From Lentisphaerota bacterium (GTDB lineage: Bacteria > Verrucomicrobiota > Kiritimatiellia > RFP12 > JAAYNR01): a stretch of 55,184 nt of DNA. A program made the position numbers and the translations under genes. Numbering within the stretch: the stretch's first letter is position 1; every line of letters starts with the position of its first letter. The stretch is taken from contig VGWG01000007.1 of NCBI GenBank assembly GCA_016873675.1, forward strand, positions 1 through 55,184, given 5' to 3'. The notes beneath the pieces were generated by a model. The model saw only the letters and a program-made list of their open reading frames with translations, was not told the origin of the DNA and ran no database searches. Positions 50,839-55,184 of this stretch are shown here, piece after piece.

Positions 50839-51858
50839 TTATCGATACATGAGTCGCGCCTCGCCGCCATCGATCAGGTTCTGCAGATTGAATCCCATCC
50901 CGGGCTTGCGGAGGAACAGGTCCATCAGCCCCCTGGGCTCTTCGTAGCGAATCACTCGAATGGTGTTTGTCTCCAGCAGCGAGGCGGCCAGCACGTCCAC
51001 ATTCTCGGCATACCCGACCTGATCGATCAAGCCCTGCTTGAGCGCCTCAGTCGCCAGAAACACGCGGCCGTCGGCGATGGCGCGCACCACCGACTCGTCC
51101 AAATTCCGCCGTTCCGCCGTCAGGGACACAAACCGGTCATGCAGGGCATCCACCACCCCTTGCAGCATGGTCCGCTGCTCATTCGTCAGCTCGCCGAACG
51201 GATTGAGGAGATCCTTGTTCGCGCCCGATTTAATGGTCACGTCGGTAATACCCAGCTTCGCGGCAAGATCGCGGATGTTGTAGCTTTGCATAATCACGCC
51301 GATGGAGCCCGTCAATGTCGTTGGATGCGCCACGATCCGGTCGGCCGCCAGCGCGATATAATAGGCGCCTGAAGCAGCGACATCGCCGAACTGAGCCACC
51401 ACCACACGCCCCTGCCCCTTGCGCTTGAAGTCGAGCAGCGCCTGATACAGGATGTCGCTGGCCGTGATGCCGCCGCCGCCGCTGTCGACGTCGAGAATGA
51501 TCCCGCGCACATCGGGGTCGACCGTGGCGCGCTTGATCGCGCGGAGCGCGGCGGAGGCCGTGCCGCCCTCGGAGAAAAGGCCGGGCGTGTCGAGCAGGAT
51601 CAGTCCGCGCACCAGAATCCGCGCGACCTTCACCTCGCCCGAACCGCTCGACCACACCTCGACCAGGTTGGGGCGCTCGTCCGCGCCCCACTCCGTTCGT
51701 GGCGTCCGCCAGCCGGTCACGCCCGCCAGACCGTCATCGTTCCTGTTCAGGGCGAAGATCAGCGCGACGACAACCGTCAGACCGAGCCCTCCCATGATCG
51801 CGAGCATCCACAGACATCCTGTGCGGCACCCGCTGCGTTTCTGTCCCTGTTGATTCAT
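50839..51858 (-). CDS. sppA: Signal peptide peptidase SppA
   Basis: SppA is a membrane-bound Ser/Lys protease that degrades cleaved signal peptides. The 339-residue protein is the short, single-domain form with one N-terminal anchor (about 15-37). The catalytic serine is S163 (GDVAASGAYYIA) and the general-base lysine K215 (SGANKDLLNPFG). LTGSIGVIMQ is another family piece. The usual NSPGG is DSGGGG here, a mild change at the oxyanion region. The start at 51858 (MNQQGQ) gives the anchor close to the N-terminus; AGGGA lies upstream. Confidence 0.93.
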   Translation of the reverse strand: MNQQGQKRSGCRTGCLWMLAIMGGLGLTVVVALIFALNRNDDGLAGVTGWRTPRTEWGADERPNLVEVWSSGSGEVKVARILVRGLILLDTPGLFSEGGTASAALRAIKRATVDPDVRGIILDVDSGGGGITASDILYQALLDFKRKGQGRVVVAQFGDVAASGAYYIALAADRIVAHPTTLTGSIGVIMQSYNIRDLAAKLGITDVTIKSGANKDLLNPFGELTNEQRTMLQGVVDALHDRFVSLTAERRNLDESVVRAIADGRVFLATEALKQGLIDQVGYAENVDVLAASLLETNTIRVIRYEEPRGLMDLFLRKPGMGFNLQNLIDGGEARLMYR

Positions 51859-51874
51859 TGTGTAGTTCCCTTTT

Positions 51875-52228
51875 CTATCTGCCCAGCAGCAGCAGGCGGC
51901 CGAGGAGGGTGACGGCGGCGGCCATGCCATCCAGAACCGCCAAGCCCAACGCGGAGTCGTCGATCAGCCGTCGGGTCTGGGTCACCGCCTCTACGGACGC
52001 CGCAATCAGGCTTGCGTATTGGCGATGATTGCGCCTGAGCGTCGCCCGCTGCAACGCGAAAACGGCGTTGCCGAGCGCGTTGAACTCATCCTCCAATGCG
52101 GCGACCGCCTCGGCGCCGCCCGAGGCCTCGGCCTCTTGCAGCAGTCTCACCCGATTCGAATTGTAGGCGCGGATCGCGGCCTGCGTGCTTTGCAGCAGGG
52201 TTGCTTTCGTACTCCTCATCTGCGTCAC
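51875..52228 (-). CDS. Small helical protein of unknown function
   Basis: This is a 117-residue protein, not recognised. It is almost all helix, Ala/Leu/Arg-rich, with a coiled-coil-like middle (NSNRVRLLQEAEASGGAEAVAALEDEF) and a hydrophobic C-terminus (LDGMAAAVTLLGRLLLLG) that could be a membrane or packing helix. There is no signal peptide. The GTG start overlaps the stop of the lipoprotein gene as GTGA, and sppA begins 16 bases after its stop, so it belongs to a three-gene run. Confidence 0.65.
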   Translation of the reverse strand: MTQMRSTKATLLQSTQAAIRAYNSNRVRLLQEAEASGGAEAVAALEDEFNALGNAVFALQRATLRRNHRQYASLIAASVEAVTQTRRLIDDSALGLAVLDGMAAAVTLLGRLLLLGR

Positions 52229-53067
52229 TCCTCCTGGCTTGTGCCGGTCACGGGCGCCTGTGGGAGAGAAATCCGCTCGAACGCCTCGGATGCCTGCCGC
52301 AATTTCAGTCTGATCGTGTCGGCCGATCGGACGGCCTCGTGAAATTTCTGCAGTTTGAACAGCCCCGCCTTAACCCCTGGATGGTAGGGGTCGGCGACCT
52401 TCCTCGACAGTTCATTCTCGTCAAAGTTGGACAGACGCAGTGCGAGCAGTCCCGATGCGTATTGCGTGATGTACGCCCCCTTCACGTAGTCCTCCCACGT
52501 CGGTCGCTCCCGCTTCCACAGGGTGCCGAGTTCAGCGGCGGCCCTTCCGAGAGCGGTGTGCAACCGCGCGATACGCCGGGCCTGCCAAAGCAGGGTCAGG
52601 TCGTTGGGGAGGGCGGCCGCGAGCTTCTTGAATTCAACGCTCGATGTCGTGTCAGCGGAGATCCCCTGAAGCGCCTCAACCGCCGCCGCGAAGGACTGCA
52701 CGGCCTCGGCCCGGGCCGATGCCTCGCACGCGAGGCGAAGCTGCGCGGCGGACTCCTTCACCAGCCTGCAGGTGCGGACGCGGGTGTCGAGAAGATCGTT
52801 CATGGAGGCATCCGGAACGCGCGTGAAGTCCACCGAATCGGGTTGTGGGCTGACCACCACGCGCAGATAGCCCTGATTGTAGGCGCTGTCGGCCGCGACT
52901 GCGCGGAGCGCCTCGTAGGCGGTGATCGCCGAATCGGCCGCCGCCTGCACCTCCAGCGCGGTCCGGCCGGCGGCGACGCGCGTCGCTCCCGTCGCGCACC
53001 CCGACACCACCAGCGCGGCAAGCAGCGTCCAGACCACGCCACTCAAACTGAGCCGGTCACGGGGCAT
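52225..53067 (-). CDS. Putative lipoprotein of unknown function
   Basis: This is a 280-residue protein with a clear lipoprotein signal when started at 53067: MPRDRLSLSG, hydrophobic VVWTLLAALVV and lipobox SGC (C24). Longer frames up to 53157 place this signal too far inside. The mature part is helical, with repeated alanine-rich helices (AQLRLACEASARAEAVQSFA, then ARRIARLHTALG), suggesting a helical bundle. There is no known domain. It overlaps the small helical protein and lies 67 bases after the agmatinase-family gene. Confidence 0.7.
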   Translation of the reverse strand: MPRDRLSLSGVVWTLLAALVVSGCATGATRVAAGRTALEVQAAADSAITAYEALRAVAADSAYNQGYLRVVVSPQPDSVDFTRVPDASMNDLLDTRVRTCRLVKESAAQLRLACEASARAEAVQSFAAAVEALQGISADTTSSVEFKKLAAALPNDLTLLWQARRIARLHTALGRAAAELGTLWKRERPTWEDYVKGAYITQYASGLLALRLSNFDENELSRKVADPYHPGVKAGLFKLQKFHEAVRSADTIRLKLRQASEAFERISLPQAPVTGTSQEE

Positions 53068-53134
53068 ATCCAAATCCCGCGCCACGCGGGAAGCAGGGTT
53101 CTGTGTCAAACAATTCATGGCTTCAGTGTACCGC

Positions 53135-54031
53135 TCACGCACAACCGGCGCAAGCATTCCGTCGCGCCGTTCGGCGTGTCCCCTCCCCCATCAACCCCAT
53201 CAGCCGGTGGGCCAGCAGAGCGGCCGTGAAGTCGGCGTGGTGCAGGCCGCGTATCGGCGCCAGTTCAACCACATCGGCGCCAACCACGCGACGTCCCGCG
53301 GCGATCCGGTCAAGCAGGAGCATCGCCTCCTGCCAGAACAACCCGCCGGGAACCGGCGTGCCGGTGGCGGGCATCACCGCCGGATCAAGCCCATCCACGT
53401 CAAAGGTGATATACACCAGCTTGGGAAATCCAGCCGGAAGCAACCGCGCCGGAAGCGGCCGCCGCGCCAGCCGTTCGGCATCGTAGGCAATCACGCCTGC
53501 CTGTCGGCGATAATCGGCCTCTTCGGCGCACAGGGCTCGCACGCCGAACTGGATGATCGGGAACCGCAGTTCGCTCACGCGGCGCATCACGCTGGCATGG
53601 CTGAACGCCGACCCTTCATAGGTGTCACGCAGATCGGCATGCGCATCGAACTGGACAAAGCCCACCGACATCCCGGCAGCCTTGAAGGCGCGGGCTGCCC
53701 CCAGCGTGACGGTGTGTTCGCCGCCAAGAATCAGCGGGGTGGCGCCTGCGGCAAGGGCGCGGGAGACGCGGGTCTCGACACGGGCGATCACCTGTTCCGG
53801 CGCACCAACGCAGGCTACCGGCTGCTGCGTGTGAATGCCCGCCCGGCCCGGCGCGAATCGGCCGTCTGAGGCCTCCAATTGCTGCGACGCGGCGAGAATG
53901 GCATTCGGTCCCGCGGCCGTGCCGCCGCCGTAGGAGACCGAGGTCTCCATCGGAACCGGGATCACATGACAGGCGGCGAGGCGGGCCGGCGCCGGCGCAT
54001 ATTCCGAGGCGAGGAAACCAGATGTTTTCAT
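53135..54031 (-). CDS. speB: Agmatinase / arginase family ureohydrolase
   Basis: Ureohydrolases cleave agmatine or similar guanidino compounds to urea and an amine with a two-Mn2+ centre. The 298-residue protein shows all metal ligands: H106 (GGEHT), D129, H131 and D133 (QFDAHADLRD), and D211 and D213 (TFDVDGLDP). VVELAPIRG follows in the C-terminal part. Agmatinase is the usual call for this subgroup, but arginase-fold enzymes vary in substrate, so putrescine synthesis is inferred. GGAG lies nine bases before the ATG. It follows the ABC-F gene by 33 bases. Confidence 0.92.
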   Translation of the reverse strand: MKTSGFLASEYAPAPARLAACHVIPVPMETSVSYGGGTAAGPNAILAASQQLEASDGRFAPGRAGIHTQQPVACVGAPEQVIARVETRVSRALAAGATPLILGGEHTVTLGAARAFKAAGMSVGFVQFDAHADLRDTYEGSAFSHASVMRRVSELRFPIIQFGVRALCAEEADYRRQAGVIAYDAERLARRPLPARLLPAGFPKLVYITFDVDGLDPAVMPATGTPVPGGLFWQEAMLLLDRIAAGRRVVGADVVELAPIRGLHHADFTAALLAHRLMGLMGEGTRRTARRNACAGCA

Positions 54032-54064
54032 TGTTGCTGCTCCAACGCGTGGCCCGTCGCGGGC

Positions 54065-55184
54065 TCAGGTGATCGCATCCTGCGCCTCGGCCTGCTCCTT
54101 TTCCAAAGCATCCAGCCGCGTGGCGGGCTCCTCCCAATCGAGGGCCGCGAGGTGAAGGCTGTGCTGCACGCCGCGCAGCCGCCTGCTGATGTCGGCAAAG
54201 TCCGTGCCAGGCGCGGCGGCCGCAAGCAGGTCGGTCAGCGTCTTCTGCTCAATCTCCAGTGCGGCGATTTTGGCCTCCGCCTGCTCGACGCGGCGGCGCA
54301 GCTCGCGGATCTGCGGCGCCCGCTTCGCCCGCTCCTGCGCGCGCACGCGGCGGAGGTCTTTTGAGGATAGCCCTCCACTGGCAGCGCTATCCGCCGCCGT
54401 CTCATTCGCCGTCTGCCGCATCTCTCCCGCCGTCTTCTCGCGATAATAGTCGTACCCGCCTGGAAAACGCCGCACGCCGGCCGGGGAGATCTCGATGACC
54501 GATGTGGCCACGGCGCGGACAAACGCCACATCGTGGCTGACCAGACAGACCGTGCCGTCATAGGCGCCGAGCGCCTGTTCGAGCGTGCGGCGGCCGTCGA
54601 GGTCGAGGTGCGTCGTCGGCTCGTCCAGCAGCAGAAAGTTTGGCGGGTTAAGGAACAGGCGCAGAAACGCCAACCGGATTTTCTCGCCGCCGCTGAGGAC
54701 GCCGCACGGCTTACCGACATCGTCCGCCGAGAACCCGAAACTGCCGAGTCGCGAGCGCAAATCCCGCTCCGTGGCTGCGGGCGCGGCGCGCTTGGCCACC
54801 TCCAGCACCGAGACTTCAGGCGGAATCGTCTCGGCGAACTCCTGGGACTGATAGCCGGGCAGAACCTTGTGGCCGACGATCACCTTGCCCGTATCGGGCT
54901 GGCGGACTCCCGCGATCAGGCGCAGCAGCGTCGTCTTGCCCATGCCATTGTAGCCGATGATTGCGACCTTGTCGCCCCGGCTGATCGCGAGGTCGACCCC
55001 GTCAAGCACCCGGTGTACGCCATCATACGAGAAGGAAACCCCCTCCAGCCGCACCACCTCGGCGCCGCAGTGGGGTGCCGGCGCAATCCGCAGGTAACCG
55101 GCGGACTGGCTCCGCTTGGGCAGGCGGATCTCCTCGATCTTCTCCAACTGCTTCACCCGGCTCTGCGCCTGGGACGCCTTGGAA
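54065..55184 (-). CDS. ABC-F family ATPase (5' end outside the window)
   Basis: ABC-F proteins act on ribosomes as translation factors. The visible 372 codons contain the inter-domain linker (SKASQAQSRVKQLEKIEEI), the whole second ATPase domain (Walker A GYNGMGKTT, signature LSGGEKIRLAF, Walker B FLLLDEPTTHLDL) and a long C-terminal coiled coil (about 54070-54400: ERAKRAPQIRELRRRVEQAEAK). The first ATPase domain lies beyond 55184. A GTG at 55156 is only an internal codon. The C-terminal coiled coil resembles Uup, but subtype assignment needs the missing half. Confidence 0.93.
   Translation of the reverse strand, partial: SKASQAQSRVKQLEKIEEIRLPKRSQSAGYLRIAPAPHCGAEVVRLEGVSFSYDGVHRVLDGVDLAISRGDKVAIIGYNGMGKTTLLRLIAGVRQPDTGKVIVGHKVLPGYQSQEFAETIPPEVSVLEVAKRAAPAATERDLRSRLGSFGFSADDVGKPCGVLSGGEKIRLAFLRLFLNPPNFLLLDEPTTHLDLDGRRTLEQALGAYDGTVCLVSHDVAFVRAVATSVIEISPAGVRRFPGGYDYYREKTAGEMRQTANETAADSAASGGLSSKDLRRVRAQERAKRAPQIRELRRRVEQAEAKIAALEIEQKTLTDLLAAAAPGTDFADISRRLRGVQHSLHLAALDWEEPATRLDALEKEQAEAQDAIT

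Noticed and set aside
1-55184. tRNA, rRNA, CRISPR arrays, prophage or intact transposase genes
   Set aside because: None was recognised on either strand by reading; a tRNAscan or CRISPR finder run was not possible.

Overview
The window is G+C-rich, densely coded bacterial chromosome with operons on both strands. The gene content suggests a strictly anaerobic, fermentative member of the PVC superphylum, most like Kiritimatiellota or Lentisphaerota. Evidence for this is a V-type ATPase in A-B-D-I-K order, a sulfatase cluster, an Rnf complex, a multimeric [FeFe] hydrogenase, CDP-3,6-dideoxyhexose genes and a thrombospondin-type-3 remnant. The taxon is inferred from gene content; no rRNA or other decisive marker is present.

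Layout. 1-4434: V-type ATPase operon (end of A, then B, D, I, K), followed by a PIN/NYN-type gene. 5281-11181 (minus): four Cys-type sulfatases in one run, with a lipoprotein gene of unknown function diverging from their 5' end (11172-12761). 12853-18813 (minus): CBS-domain gene, then hydC-hydB-hydA, in which HydB is fused to a GltD-like flavoprotein. 19026-23193 (minus): thiD-thiC-rfbA-mnmA behind a recognisable promoter, TPP riboswitch and terminator-like hairpin. 23574-29050 (plus): a UPF0158/hexapeptide acetyltransferase fusion and then rnfABCDG with no rnfE. 29118-32316: a lipoprotein, an exported protein and a sugar-isomerase-like TIM barrel. 32354-37600: an O-methyltransferase (minus) and the CDP-dideoxyhexose genes rfbF, rfbG, rfbH plus an E3-like reductase. 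37673-40765: a stand-alone AICAR transformylase, a metallopeptidase remnant and a UPF0371 protein. 40860-41014: a MITE-like nested palindrome. 41088-45169: TerB-like, NfeD-like, flotillin and family-4 uracil-DNA glycosylase genes. 45389-50725: a small conserved gene, proC, a TM1266-type hydrogenase regulator, a zinc/manganese ABC transporter and a DppD-like ATPase. 50839-55184 (minus): ABC-F ATPase (5' end outside the window), agmatinase family protein, lipoprotein, small helical protein and SppA.

How it fits together. Three bioenergetic machines are present. The hydrogenase can connect ferredoxin, NADH and probably NADPH to H2. Rnf connects ferredoxin oxidation and NAD+ reduction to an ion gradient. 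The V-type ATPase has a proteolipid that keeps the residues known to bind Na+ in Enterococcus NtpK. Together they suggest sodium-based energy conservation during fermentation, perhaps of sulfated polysaccharides handled by the sulfatases. The most unusual points are the HydB-GltD fusion, the missing rnfE, the UPF0158-acetyltransferase fusion, an MnmA without its usual second catalytic cysteine, and several inverted-repeat elements.
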